From: Ancylobacter sp. WKF20
GTDB taxonomy: Bacteria; Pseudomonadota; Alphaproteobacteria; Rhizobiales; Xanthobacteraceae
Assembly: GCF_029760895.1 (NCBI RefSeq)
Contig: NZ_CP121679.1
Coordinates: 3,826,001 to 3,890,000, forward strand
Length of the DNA: 64,000 nt
Direction: 5' to 3'
The position numbers and the translations under genes are program-made. Below the pieces are notes generated by a model. That model did no database searches. It was given only the letters and a program-made list of their open reading frames with translations, and was not told the DNA's origin. Of the stretch, positions 1-12,212 are shown piece by piece. Positions within the stretch are counted from its first letter, which is position 1, and every line of letters starts with the position of its first letter.

Positions 1-632
1 TGCGCTCCGCCATCATCGCGGCACGCTTCGCGCCGGGGCAGAAGCTGACCGTGCGCGCCATCTCCGCCGCTTTTGGCGTCAGCACCATGCCGGTGCGCGC
101 CGCCTTCGCCCGCCTCGCGGCGGAGAAGGCGGTGACGGCGCTCGCCAATGGCACCATCTCCATTCCGCTGCTGACGCGCGCGCAGTTCGACGAGCTGATC
201 GAGCTGCGCATTCTGCTGGAAGGCGTGGCCACCGAGAAGGCGGCGCGGCTGATCACGCCCGAGGCAATCGAGGCGCTCACGCGGATCGCCAGCGGGCTGA
301 ACGAGGCGGCGCAGGCCAACAATGCCGATGGCTATCTGCAGCTGAACCAGCAGTTCAAGTTCACCGTCTTTCAGGCGGCGCGCGCCCCGGCGCTGGAAGA
401 CCTGATCGAGCGGCTGTGGCTGCAGATCGGCCCCTTCATGCGCCATTACGCGGCCGATATTCGTGGCCAGCGCGACACCGACCAGTATGAGGCGGTGATC
501 ACCGCGCTGCGCCGCGCCGACGGGCGTGCCGCCCGTGCGGCGATGGAGGCCGATGTCGCCGGTGGCGCCGCCTTCCTCAAGCGGACGGCGGTCTTCGCCG
601 ACGCCGCCCCCGCCCCGCCATCCGGCCCCTGA
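1..632 (+). CDS. GntR-family transcriptional regulator (5' end cut by window)
   Basis: The reading frame is open from the first bases of the window, so the start lies outside it. What remains is the end of the winged helix-turn-helix (ISAAFGVSTMPVRAAFARLAAE, the recognition-helix region, where most family members have VSRTPVREAL) followed by an all-helical ligand-binding domain of the FCD/FadR type (roughly ELIELRILLEGVATEKAARL to the C-terminus). Such proteins are usually dimeric repressors of catabolic genes controlled by a small carboxylate. It lies upstream of and in the same direction as a class III aminotransferase gene and may regulate it, but this is inference from position. The Met in place of the usual Thr/Arg of the recognition helix (STMPVRAA) is seen in other subfamilies as well. 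Ligand unknown. Confidence 0.85.
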   Translation, partial: RSAIIAARFAPGQKLTVRAISAAFGVSTMPVRAAFARLAAEKAVTALANGTISIPLLTRAQFDELIELRILLEGVATEKAARLITPEAIEALTRIASGLNEAAQANNADGYLQLNQQFKFTVFQAARAPALEDLIERLWLQIGPFMRHYAADIRGQRDTDQYEAVITALRRADGRAARAAMEADVAGGAAFLKRTAVFADAAPAPPSGP

Positions 633-873
633 CCCGGCCCGCCTCCGCCGAGCCTTAGCCCGCGCCGCGCGGCCTTCCGCGTTCATCGCTCCCCATACCG
701 AAAACGCCGCCCGCGCGGCCGTGATCGCCTCGGCTATCCGCGCCGGCGTGGCGAGGGCGTCGTCGTGTGCCACGTCGCAAGTCTCCGGCGGGTTCCCGTT
801 CGGCCTGTTGCCGGAGCCTTCGGCGCGCCGTCGACGAATTGCACCGGACGTTTCTCCCGTCATTGCGAGATCA

Positions 874-881
874 GTGATCAC
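874..881. promoter_or_regulatory. Possible GntR operator (GTGATCAC palindrome)
   Basis: A perfect 8-bp palindrome lies about 55 bp before the aminotransferase start, within a 302-bp intergenic stretch that otherwise shows no gene. GntR regulators bind short palindromes, and the adjacent gene codes for one, but an 8-bp palindrome can easily occur by chance. Confidence 0.2.
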
Positions 882-934
882 ACTTTATGGTCGCTCATCC
901 GCTTCCCCCTGCCGTCCCGCCGGAGAGCCTGCGC

Positions 935-2341
935 ATGAGCCTCGAACCGCACCACAACATGTCGCTTGAGGAGATGGACCAGCGCAGCCTGTTCCACCCC
1001 TTCACCAGCATTGGCGACCACCTCGCTAATGGCCCGCGCATCATGGCCTCGGCGGCCGGCGTGCATGTCACCGACAGCAAGGGCCGGCGCTATCTCGATG
1101 GCGCGGCGGGGCTGTGGTGCGTGAATGTCGGCTATGGCCGGCAGGAGATCGTCGACGCCATGACCCGGCAGGCGCAGACGCTGCCGTTCTTCCATTCCTT
1201 CACGTCGATCGCCAACGAGCCCTCGATCCGCCTCGCCGACCGCGTGCTGCGCTGGGCGCCGGAGAATATGAGCAAGGTGTTCTTCGGCAATTCCGGCTCG
1301 GACGCCAACGACACCAACATCAAGCTGGTCTGGTACTACAACAACATGCGCGGCAAGCCCGCGAAGAAGAAGATCGTCTCGCGCAACCGCGCCTATCACG
1401 GCGTCACCATCGGCGCCGGCAGCCTGACCGGGCTGACCAATTGCCACCAGTTCTTCGACCTGCCGCTGCCGCAGATCCTGCGCACCCATTCGGTCGACCA
1501 GTACCGGGAGAAGCCGGAGGGCATGAGCGAGGCGGCCTTCGCCGCCCATCTCGCCCATGAGCTCGAGGCGCTGATCCTGAAGGAAGGGCCGGACACCGTC
1601 GCTGCCTTCATCGCCGAGCCGGTGATGGGCACGGGCGGCGTGCTGATCCCGCCCGCCGGCTATTTCCAGGCGGTGCAGGAGGTGCTCGACCGCTACGACA
1701 TATTGATGATCGCCGACGAGGTGATCTGCGGCTTCGGCCGGCTCGGCGCGCCCTTCGGCACCACCCATTTCGGCATCCGGCCGGACATCATGACCATGGC
1801 CAAGGGCCTGTCCTCCGGCTACCAGCCGATCTCGGCCAGCGTGATCTCCACCCGCATCTGGGACGTGCTCAAGGACACGTCGGGCGAGGTGGCCTCCTTC
1901 GCGCACGGCTTCACCTATTCCGCCCATCCGGTGGCGGCGGCGGCGGCGCTGGCCAATCTCGACATCGTCGAGCGCGAGAACCTCGTCGGCAACGCCGCCA
2001 GCGCCGGTACCGAGCTTCTGGCCGCGCTCAAGGCCCGGATAGGCGACAACCCGATCGTTGGCGACATACGCGGCCTCGGCCTGATGCTGGCGGTGGAAAC
2101 GGTGGCCGATCGCGCCACGAAGCAGCCCTTCGACCTGTCGCTGAAGGTTGGCGCGCGCATCGTCGCCAAGGCCTATGAGCAGGGCGTCATCGTGCGTCCG
2201 CTCGGCAACATGATCGCCATGTCGCCGCCGCTCACCCTCTCCAGCGCCCATATCGACGAACTCGTCACCGGCCTTGGCAGGGCGGTGGACGCCGTGGCGG
2301 AAGAGCTGGCGCGTGAGGGCGCGCTGGCGAAGACGCACTGA
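935..2341 (+). CDS. Class III (omega) aminotransferase, PLP-dependent
   Basis: PLP-dependent fold-type I aminotransferase of the omega-amino acid:pyruvate family, 468 residues from this start, the usual length. Visible signatures: the N-terminal LFHPFTS, the cofactor-domain YLDGAAGLWCVNVGYG, the PLP phosphate-binding region NSGSDANDTN, the ring-stacking AYHG, the aspartate of IADEVICGFGR and the Schiff-base lysine K290 in MAKGLSSGYQP. ATG 935 is preferred over an in-frame ATG at 887 because GGAG lies 9 bases upstream and family members begin close to the LFHPF motif. Probable donors are beta-alanine, taurine, putrescine or other terminal amines with pyruvate as acceptor; the substrate cannot be fixed from sequence. 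The upstream GntR gene may control it. Other polyamine genes occur near 46.7 and 53-58 kb, which makes an amine role plausible but not shown. Confidence 0.9.
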   Translation: MSLEPHHNMSLEEMDQRSLFHPFTSIGDHLANGPRIMASAAGVHVTDSKGRRYLDGAAGLWCVNVGYGRQEIVDAMTRQAQTLPFFHSFTSIANEPSIRLADRVLRWAPENMSKVFFGNSGSDANDTNIKLVWYYNNMRGKPAKKKIVSRNRAYHGVTIGAGSLTGLTNCHQFFDLPLPQILRTHSVDQYREKPEGMSEAAFAAHLAHELEALILKEGPDTVAAFIAEPVMGTGGVLIPPAGYFQAVQEVLDRYDILMIADEVICGFGRLGAPFGTTHFGIRPDIMTMAKGLSSGYQPISASVISTRIWDVLKDTSGEVASFAHGFTYSAHPVAAAAALANLDIVERENLVGNAASAGTELLAALKARIGDNPIVGDIRGLGLMLAVETVADRATKQPFDLSLKVGARIVAKAYEQGVIVRPLGNMIAMSPPLTLSSAHIDELVTGLGRAVDAVAEELAREGALAKTH

Positions 2342-2408
2342 GGGCTTTTGGCGGCCCCCTGCCGGTCTCGATGACGTTCCGAGAGACAGTGGGGGCGCCC
2401 CCGCGCCG

Positions 2409-2786
2409 TCACGGCGCCTCGTTCGCCAGCAGGCGGGCGATGGCGTCGGTGATGGTGTGGTCGTGATAGGGCTTGGAGAAGAACCGGCTGCCCTCGGGCA
2501 GGGCGCTCTCGTCAATGACCGCCTCACCGGAGGCCACGATCAGCTTCACCGGCGGCCAGCGGTTGCGGATGTAATGGCCCAGTTTGACACCGTCCATGGT
2601 TCCCGGCATCTGCACATCGGTGAAAACGAGGTCGATGTCGTCGCGCGATTCCAGAATCTGAATGGCGTCGTCGGCGCAACTGGCTTCCAGTGCCAGATAG
2701 CCCGCCGCCTCAATGAGGTCGACGGCGCTCATGCGGATGATTGTATTGTCCTCGACGATGAGGACGACGGCCTCGCCCTTGAACAT
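2409..2786 (-). CDS. Single-domain response regulator (REC only)
   Basis: A 125-residue receiver domain with no output domain. The acidic pair E12-D13, the phospho-acceptor D57 (VFTDVQMP), S86 at the Thr/Ser switch position and K105 (FFSKPY) are all present, so it should be phosphorylated normally. It lies 71 bp downstream of, and on the same strand as, a HisKA_2 histidine kinase gene, most likely its partner. Stand-alone receivers often act as phosphate sinks or allosteric regulators of a target protein. The specific target is unknown. Confidence 0.88.
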   Translation of the reverse strand: MFKGEAVVLIVEDNTIIRMSAVDLIEAAGYLALEASCADDAIQILESRDDIDLVFTDVQMPGTMDGVKLGHYIRNRWPPVKLIVASGEAVIDESALPEGSRFFSKPYHDHTITDAIARLLANEAP

Positions 2787-2857
2787 TACATACTCGATTC
2801 GTGGGGGCCGGAAATCTCTTCGGCTGAAGACATAGCGTTTGCCTGCCCGATTGGTTC

Positions 2858-3955
2858 CTAGGCGGGCGCGGGATCGCTCCTGTGCCGCCGGGAGGCGCCA
2901 TCCTGACGGACGGTGACGACGGTGCCGGGATTGCCCTCGCTCACGGCGAGACTGGCCTTGAGATTGCGGGCGAGCGCCTCGACAATGCCGGTGCCTAGCC
3001 CGGCTTTCGGCGCGTCGGCGCCCGTGGGCAGGCCGATGCCATTATCGGAAACCGAGAGCGACCAGTCCTTGCCGTCCGAGCGGTAATCGACGGCGATCTG
3101 GCCCGCCGACTGCTCAGGGAAGGCATGTTTGAGCGCATTGATGACCAGCTCCGTGACGATGAGGCCCAGGCTGATCGAGACATCCGCGTCCACGGCGCTC
3201 TCATCGACGGTCACCGACAGGGAGAGCCGGTCCGGGTCGGCGATCATCGAGGCGCCGAGGCTCTCGCAGAGCTGGGTGAAATAGGTGCGCAGCTCGACCT
3301 TGCCCGCCTGCGAGGTGGAAAGCTGCTTCTGCACCGCGGCGATCGACATGACCCGGTGGTGGGCGTTGTGCAGGTGGCCGCGCGCTTCCTCGGATTGGAC
3401 GCGGCGCGCGCTCTGCATGAGCACGCTGGCGATGATCTGCAGGCTGTTGGCTACCCGGTGCTGGATTTCCTGCATCAGGATGGCCTTTTCCCGGACCAGA
3501 TCATCCTTCAGCCGCGCGGCGGCGCGGATGTCGGTGACATCGGTGATCGCCAGCAGCAGGCGGGTGCGCGTCGTGTCGCCATCCTCAAGCCGGCGCGCAT
3601 TGACGACGAGCCGGCGCGATTCCTGGTCCGGCCGATTGAGGTCGATCTCATAGGCGTCGATCTGCGCGCTGCCTGAGGCCGTGGCCTTCAGCAGGGAGGC
3701 GAGTTTGGGCAGCGCCCATTCGCCCTGCCCGAGATCGCCCAGCCTTTTCCCGGCGAGGTTTGCCGGCTCGATCGCGAAGGACCGGCAGAACGAGGTGCTC
3801 GCCGCGATGATCGTCTGATCCGCCGTCAGGAACAGCAGGGGCTCGTGTGACGAGACGACGATGGCAATGGTGCTCGCCGCCTCGAAGGCGCCCGTCGGTT
3901 CGGTTGTCACGGCAATGGCCCTCATGGGCCGAAGACTCGCGAAGCGAGCCATCAC
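2858..3955 (-). CDS. PAS/HisKA_2-type sensor histidine kinase, soluble
   Basis: 365 residues. Roughly residues 30-140 form a PAS-like sensor ending in the usual LLLAITDVTDIRAAAR linker. The HisKA_2 dimerisation and phosphotransfer box is MQEIQHRVANSLQII with phospho-acceptor H166, followed by a HATPase domain (N box VTELVINALKHAF, G1 box SDNGIGLP, G2 AGLGTGIVEAL). No membrane segment is evident, so the signal is probably cytoplasmic (redox, light or ligand). Such kinases are abundant in alphaproteobacteria and frequently feed general stress or cell-cycle pathways. It is followed by a single-domain receiver gene on the same strand. A start at Met-11 is equally possible. Confidence 0.88.
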   Translation of the reverse strand: MMARFASLRPMRAIAVTTEPTGAFEAASTIAIVVSSHEPLLFLTADQTIIAASTSFCRSFAIEPANLAGKRLGDLGQGEWALPKLASLLKATASGSAQIDAYEIDLNRPDQESRRLVVNARRLEDGDTTRTRLLLAITDVTDIRAAARLKDDLVREKAILMQEIQHRVANSLQIIASVLMQSARRVQSEEARGHLHNAHHRVMSIAAVQKQLSTSQAGKVELRTYFTQLCESLGASMIADPDRLSLSVTVDESAVDADVSISLGLIVTELVINALKHAFPEQSAGQIAVDYRSDGKDWSLSVSDNGIGLPTGADAPKAGLGTGIVEALARNLKASLAVSEGNPGTVVTVRQDGASRRHRSDPAPA

Positions 3956-4107
3956 TCGGCAGGAACGCTGTCAAATGCCGGTTGTCAGGCTGACGCTCCG
4001 GCACACCCTACCATGATGGTTGCGCATTGCCCTGGAATTAAACGCGCAGGTGCGGGTCCGCTTGCCACAGGGCCGACCGGGGTGGCCGGCCCGGAGGCGA
4101 GGCGCCG

Positions 4108-6216
4108 TCAGGGGCGGCGGGGTGGCTTACCGTTGGGCTTTCCCTTGGGCTTTCCCTTGGGCGCGGCTTCCAGCGGGTTCCAGCCCTTCGCCGGACGCTC
4201 GCTCTTGGCGGGACGCTCGCCTTTGCCATGCGCCGCCGGCTTGGCCTTATACGGTTTGGCCTCGCGCGGATTCTCGAAGGCGGGCTTGCCATAGGGCTTG
4301 GGCTCGCGCGGCTTCTCGAAGGCGGGCTTGCCATAGGGCTTGGGCTCGCGCGGCTTCTCGAAAGCCGGCTTTCCATCCGGCCGGGCCTCGCGCCGCTTCT
4401 CGAACGCCGGCTTGCCGGGCTCGGCGCGGCTATCGGCCGACCGATCCGGCGCCGGACGGAACGGCTTGCCTCGGGGGGCCTCCGTGGGCGGCAGATCGCG
4501 CGGGGGCAAATCGCGCATTGGCATGTCCCGTGTCGGCAAGTCACGCATCGGCAAGTCACGCATCGGCTTCCCGCGCGGGGCGCGCGTCGGCCGGCCCTCC
4601 GGCTGGCCGGGCAGCGCCTCGATGACGACATCGTCGCCATTCGCCTTGGTGGCCACCTTCCCGAACCGGTCGGCGGCGGCGAGGTTGACCTCGAAGGCGG
4701 TCTCCTCGTCGAAGATGCGGATGGCGCCGATATCCTTGCGCGTCACATTTCCGCGCCGGCAGATCAGCGGCAGCAGCCATTTCGGATCGGCATTCTTGCG
4801 GCGGCCGATATTGAGGCGGAACCAGGCGCTGCCGCCGGGCTCGGACCCGCGGCCGAAATCGCGCTCGGAGCTGCGCTCCTGGCGCTCGCGCCCGGCGCGC
4901 GGCTCGCCGGGATCGGCGACTTCCTCCGGTGCCGGCAGGCCGGCGCGGTAGAGGCGCACCAGCGCGGCGGCCAGATGCTCGGGCGAATGGGCGGCGAGCA
5001 GCGTCTGGGCGGCGGCCGCATCCTCCTCATTCGGCGCCTCGGTGATCACCGCGTCGCCCAGCATGCGCTCATGATCGAGCTTGCGGATTTCCTCGGAGGT
5101 CGGGGCGCCCGACCAGGCGGGGGCGACGCCAATGCCGCGCATCAGCTCTTCCGTGCGGCGGCGGCGGAAGGGCGGCACCAGCAGCACGCTCACGCCCTTG
5201 CGCCCGGCGCGGCCGGTGCGGCCGCTGCGGTGCTGCAGGCTCTCCGCGTCGTTCGGCAGGTCGGCATGGATGACGAGGCCGAGATTGGGCAGGTCGATGC
5301 CGCGTGCGGCGACATCGGTGGCGACGCACACCCGCGCGCGGCCGTCGCGCAGCGCCTGAAGCGCATGGTTGCGCTCGTTCTGGCTCAGCTCGCCCGACAG
5401 CGCCACCGCCGAGAACTGCCGCTCCTGAAGCATGGCGTGGATGCGCCGCACCGCCTCGCGCGTGTTGCAGAACACGATGGCGCTCGGCGTGTCGTAGAAG
5501 CGCAGCACATTGACGACGGCGTGCTCGATCTCGGTCGGCGCGACCCGCATGGTGCGGTATTCGATATCGGCATGGCCGCCCTCGGCGCTCGCCACCTCGA
5601 TGCGCAGCGCGTCGTGCTGGTAGCGCTTGGCGAGCGCGGTAATGCCGCGCGGCATGGTGGCCGAGAACAGCAGGCTGCGCCGTTCCGGCGGGGTGGCGTC
5701 GAGGATGAATTCGAGATCCTCGCGGAAGCCGAGATCGAGCATCTCGTCGGCCTCATCGAGCACGGCGACGCGCAGCGCGGAGATGTCGAGCCGCCCGCGC
5801 TCGAGATGATCGCGCAGCCGGCCGGGCGTGCCGACGACGATATGGGCGCCCTGGTTGAGCAGGCGCTGCTCCTGGCGCGGATCCATGCCGCCGACGCAGG
5901 AGACGATGCGCGCCCCGGTCGCGGCGTAGAGCCAGGCGAATTCGCGCTGCACCTGCAAGGCGAGCTCGCGCGTCGGCGCCACCACCAGCGCCTGCGGCAC
6001 GCTCGCGGGCTCGAAAAGCTCGATCTCGCCCAGCAACGTTCCGGCCATGGCGAGGCCATAGGCCACCGTCTTGCCGGACCCGGTCTGGGCCGACACCAGA
6101 AGGTCGCGGCCGGCCGCCTCGGGCGCCAGCACGGCCAGCTGCACCGGCGTCGGCTTGTCGTAATCGCGTTCGGCCAAAGCGCGCGCAAGCGCCGGATTCG
6201 TCGTCATGAAGGGCAC
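4108..6216 (-). CDS. DEAD-box ATP-dependent RNA helicase with DbpA-type RNA-binding domain
   Basis: 702 residues. All core motifs are visible: Q motif (KPTPVQ, about 21-26), AQTGSGKT (43-50), PTRELA, TPGRL, DEAD (154-157), SAT, and HRSGRTGRAGR in the second RecA lobe. After a linker rich in charged residues comes a DbpA-like RNA-binding domain (about 465-535, beginning GSAWFRLNIGRR), the domain that recognises a 23S rRNA hairpin in DbpA; a role in ribosome assembly or RNA turnover is therefore likely. The last 150 residues are low-complexity and basic, with repeats of RDLP/RDMP and then about four copies of a unit like GKPAFEKPREPKPY. Met-4 is an alternative start. Family naming (DbpA/CsdA-like) is uncertain. 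Confidence 0.92.
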   Translation of the reverse strand: MPFMTTNPALARALAERDYDKPTPVQLAVLAPEAAGRDLLVSAQTGSGKTVAYGLAMAGTLLGEIELFEPASVPQALVVAPTRELALQVQREFAWLYAATGARIVSCVGGMDPRQEQRLLNQGAHIVVGTPGRLRDHLERGRLDISALRVAVLDEADEMLDLGFREDLEFILDATPPERRSLLFSATMPRGITALAKRYQHDALRIEVASAEGGHADIEYRTMRVAPTEIEHAVVNVLRFYDTPSAIVFCNTREAVRRIHAMLQERQFSAVALSGELSQNERNHALQALRDGRARVCVATDVAARGIDLPNLGLVIHADLPNDAESLQHRSGRTGRAGRKGVSVLLVPPFRRRRTEELMRGIGVAPAWSGAPTSEEIRKLDHERMLGDAVITEAPNEEDAAAAQTLLAAHSPEHLAAALVRLYRAGLPAPEEVADPGEPRAGRERQERSSERDFGRGSEPGGSAWFRLNIGRRKNADPKWLLPLICRRGNVTRKDIGAIRIFDEETAFEVNLAAADRFGKVATKANGDDVVIEALPGQPEGRPTRAPRGKPMRDLPMRDLPTRDMPMRDLPPRDLPPTEAPRGKPFRPAPDRSADSRAEPGKPAFEKRREARPDGKPAFEKPREPKPYGKPAFEKPREPKPYGKPAFENPREAKPYKAKPAAHGKGERPAKSERPAKGWNPLEAAPKGKPKGKPNGKPPRRP

Positions 6217-6421
6217 GGCTGGTTCCGCCTATCTCGCAGTCTCGTCAGGCGTCGAAGGGAGCCGTCGGAAAGTATGTGGAACGCCCTTCTTAATAGGCCG
6301 GGCGCCCAGATGCCACAGCCATGCTGGCGGCCACACGGCGGTAGGCCTTGTTCGCCTGACGCCTCGGGCTCTCCCCCGGATCGTGCGCTTGACTCTCGGT
6401 CCGGTTTGAGTCGTCTTAAAA

Positions 6422-6436
6422 GAACAAAAGAGGAAC
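6422..6436 (+). promoter_or_regulatory. LexA/SOS box upstream of imuA
   Basis: GAACAAAAGAGGAAC is an exact GAAC-N7-GAAC direct repeat, the complement of the GTTC-N7-GTTC LexA box known from alphaproteobacteria. It ends 4 bases before the imuA ATG and covers its ribosome binding site, so LexA binding would block the promoter or early elongation. It predicts DNA-damage induction of the whole imuA-imuB-dnaE2 cassette. Confidence 0.85.
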
Positions 6437-6440
6437 ATAT

Positions 6441-7295
6441 ATGCGCGGGTCACACGACGTTTCCGCGCTGAGGCAGATGCTCGCCGGGCTGGAGGCGGAG
6501 CGTCTGCCCGGCGCTTCATCAGCCTTCAGCCTGGGCGCTGCGGGGCCTGACGGCGTGCTGGCCGAGACGCTCGCACGCGGGGCGCTGCATGAGATCTATG
6601 CGGCGGAGGGCGCCGACATGCCAGCCGCCTCCGGCTTCTCCCTGGCGCTGGCGCTGCGGGCGGCGCAGAAGCCGGGCGAGGAGCCGGCTCAGAGGAAACC
6701 CCCGATGCGCCCCATCGTCTGGGTGCGGCAGGATTTTATCGATTCAGAGGCGGGCCGCCTCGACGCGCACGGGCTGAGAGGCCTGGGGCTTGACCCGGCG
6801 CGGCTCATCCTGGTGCGGGCGCGTGACCCGGAACAGGCGCTGCGGGCGGCCGGCGACGCGGTGCGCTGCGCCGCGCTCGGGGCGGTGCTGCTGGAGCCAT
6901 GGGGCGAGCCGAAGGCGCTGGACCTCACCGCCACGCGGCGGCTGGCGCTTCGGGCGGGTGTTTCCGGCGTCACCTTTTTCCTGCTGCGCATGGCCGAGAA
7001 GCCCTCGGCCAGTGTTGCCGTCACCCGCTGGCTGGTGCGCCCGATCCTCTCCACCCCGCTGGCGGCGGACGCACCGGGCGCCCCCGCCTTCGCCGTCACG
7101 CTGCTGCGCCATCGCGGCGGCCTCAACGGCCATGCCTGGAATCTGGAGTGGGACCATGAGAGCTGTTCCTTCCGCGACATCGCCCCGCTATCTCGCGCTG
7201 TGGTTCCCGTTCCTGCCGGCAAACCGGCTCGACAGGGCACGGTGGCACCGGGCGAGGGGACCGGGGATGTCCGGCCCTTCCAGCGCGCCGGATGA
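6441..7295 (+). CDS. imuA: ImuA, RecA-like accessory protein of the SOS mutasome
   Basis: 284 residues resembling the ImuA/SulA-RecA-like family: an N-terminal LRQMLAGLEAERLPG, the LHEIYAAEGADMPAASGFSLALALR region of the degenerate RecA core, and the PIVWVRQDF strand. ImuA interacts with ImuB and RecA in error-prone translesion synthesis. Its place at the head of imuA-imuB-dnaE2, directly behind a LexA box, is diagnostic. The ATG at 6441 has AGAGGA 6 bases upstream, overlapping the LexA box. The 3' end overlaps imuB by about 140 bp, which is large but common for this cassette. No intact Walker A is seen, as expected for the family. Confidence 0.88.
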   Translation: MRGSHDVSALRQMLAGLEAERLPGASSAFSLGAAGPDGVLAETLARGALHEIYAAEGADMPAASGFSLALALRAAQKPGEEPAQRKPPMRPIVWVRQDFIDSEAGRLDAHGLRGLGLDPARLILVRARDPEQALRAAGDAVRCAALGAVLLEPWGEPKALDLTATRRLALRAGVSGVTFFLLRMAEKPSASVAVTRWLVRPILSTPLAADAPGAPAFAVTLLRHRGGLNGHAWNLEWDHESCSFRDIAPLSRAVVPVPAGKPARQGTVAPGEGTGDVRPFQRAG

Positions 7296-8733
7296 GGCGC
7301 TGCCGCTGGTCTTCGTCGAGCGGGTGAAAGGCGCGCTGCGCCTCTCCGCCATCTCCGCGCAGGCGCGGGCCGTGGGCCTGGCGCCCGGCCTGACGCTGGC
7401 GGATGCCCGCGCGCGGATTCCCGTCCTCGCGGTCGCCGACCATGACCCACGCGCCGATGCCGGCTTTCTCGAACGGATCGCCGATGATTGCGACCGCTGG
7501 ACGCCGCTGGTGGCGCTGGACGGTGTGGATGGGCTGGTGCTCGACATCACCGGCTGCACGCATCTGTTCGGCGGCGAGGCAAGGATGCGCCGGCATGTCA
7601 TGGAGCATCTCCAGCGTCACGGGCTGACGCTCCACGCCGTGGTGGCCGGCACACCGGAGGCGGCACGCGCCCTCGCGCGGTGCGGCAAGGGCGGCGTGGT
7701 GCCCATCGGCCGCGAGGCGGAATGCGTGGGCCCGCTCCCCATCGCCGCGCTGGACCTGCCGGAGGAGAGCGTGACCGGGCTGGCGCGCGCGGGGCTGCGG
7801 ACCATCGGCGATCTCGCCGCGCGGCCGGGCACGCCGCTTGCCGCGCGCTTCGGCGAGGTCTTGCTGACCCGCCTGCGGCGCACGCTCGGCCATGAGGATG
7901 TGCGCATCACCCCGCGCCGCCCGCTGCCGGCCTGCATCGCCGAGCGGCGCTTTGCCGAACCGATCGGCCGGGCCGAGGATGTCGGGGGCGCGCTGGGCCT
8001 GCTGATCGACGATCTCGCGCTGATGCTGGAGGCGCGCGGCGAAGGCGGGCGGGCCTTCGAGGCCTCCTTCTTCCGGGCGGATGGCGCGGTGCGGCGCATC
8101 GCGGTGGAGACCGCGCGCCCCGCGCGCGACCCCTCATCCCTTGGCCGGCTTTTCCATGAAAAGCTCGACGCGCTGGCCGATCCTCTCGATCCCGGCTTCG
8201 GTTTCGATCTGATCCGCCTCGCCGTGCTGCGGGCCGAAACCCTGGCGCCCGCGCAGGTGAGTCTCGACGGGCGCGCCATCGAGGAGGAAGAGGTGAGCGC
8301 GCTGGTCGACCGGCTGGCGGCGCGGCTCGGCCGGGACCGGGTGCTGCGCTTCATGATGCGCGACACCCATGATCCCGACCGTGCCGCCCGCCTCGTGCCG
8401 GCGGCCGATCCGGCGCCGCCCGCCGTTCCGATGCCGGAGGAACTCCCTTCGCGCCCGCTGATGATGTTCGACCCGCCGCAGCCGATCGAGGCGCTGGCGG
8501 AAGTGCCGGATGGTCCGCCGCTGCGCTTCCGCTGGCGGCGCGTGCTGCATGAGGTGGTTCATGCCGAGGGGCCGGAGCGCATCGCCGCCGAGTGGTGGCG
8601 GCGGGGCGCGCCGACGCGGGACTATTACCGGGTGGAGAACGAGAAGGGCCGGCGGTTCTGGCTGTTCCGCCTCGGCCTTTATGAGCGCGAGCCGGGCGCC
8701 CCGCGCTGGTTCGTCCATGGGCTTTTCCCATGA
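7156..8733 (+). CDS. imuB: ImuB, catalytically inactive Y-family polymerase-like protein
   Basis: 525 residues from ATG 7156, chosen because the protein should start just before the conserved YLALWFPFLPANRL. The frame is open further upstream but that part is imuA in another frame. It has a Y-family fold: palm (LALDGVDGLVLDITGCTHLFGGE), fingers, a helix-hairpin-helix region (GLARAGLRTIGDLAARP) and a little-finger domain, then an extended C-terminus for beta-clamp, ImuA and DnaE2 contacts. ImuB acts as the hub of the mutasome, not as a polymerase. It overlaps imuA and is 24 bp upstream of dnaE2, indicating one transcript. Confidence 0.9.
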   Translation: MRAVPSATSPRYLALWFPFLPANRLDRARWHRARGPGMSGPSSAPDEALPLVFVERVKGALRLSAISAQARAVGLAPGLTLADARARIPVLAVADHDPRADAGFLERIADDCDRWTPLVALDGVDGLVLDITGCTHLFGGEARMRRHVMEHLQRHGLTLHAVVAGTPEAARALARCGKGGVVPIGREAECVGPLPIAALDLPEESVTGLARAGLRTIGDLAARPGTPLAARFGEVLLTRLRRTLGHEDVRITPRRPLPACIAERRFAEPIGRAEDVGGALGLLIDDLALMLEARGEGGRAFEASFFRADGAVRRIAVETARPARDPSSLGRLFHEKLDALADPLDPGFGFDLIRLAVLRAETLAPAQVSLDGRAIEEEEVSALVDRLAARLGRDRVLRFMMRDTHDPDRAARLVPAADPAPPAVPMPEELPSRPLMMFDPPQPIEALAEVPDGPPLRFRWRRVLHEVVHAEGPERIAAEWWRRGAPTRDYYRVENEKGRRFWLFRLGLYEREPGAPRWFVHGLFP

Positions 8734-8757
8734 GGACGGGTTCATGAGGGTCGCTCC

Positions 8758-12081
<3,324 letters not shown>

Positions 12082-12212
12082 GAGCCATGAGGGCAATGCC
12101 GGCGTGGCCGGAGCGGGACTTGCGGTACTTGTCCGCGCCCGCGCTGCGCTGGTAACAGGGCGCGTGCCGTCCGTCAGAGGTCGGTCCTTGGGGCAGGGCA
12201 AGACGGGGAATC

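Noticed and set aside
887..934. Upstream extension of the aminotransferase start
   Set aside because: The extra 16 residues show no family similarity and the GGAG at 922 fits the ATG at 935.
878..2527. Long open frame on the minus strand opposite the aminotransferase
   Set aside because: Its composition (Arg/His/Ala/Gly-rich, no domain) is the shadow expected from GC-rich coding DNA on the other strand.
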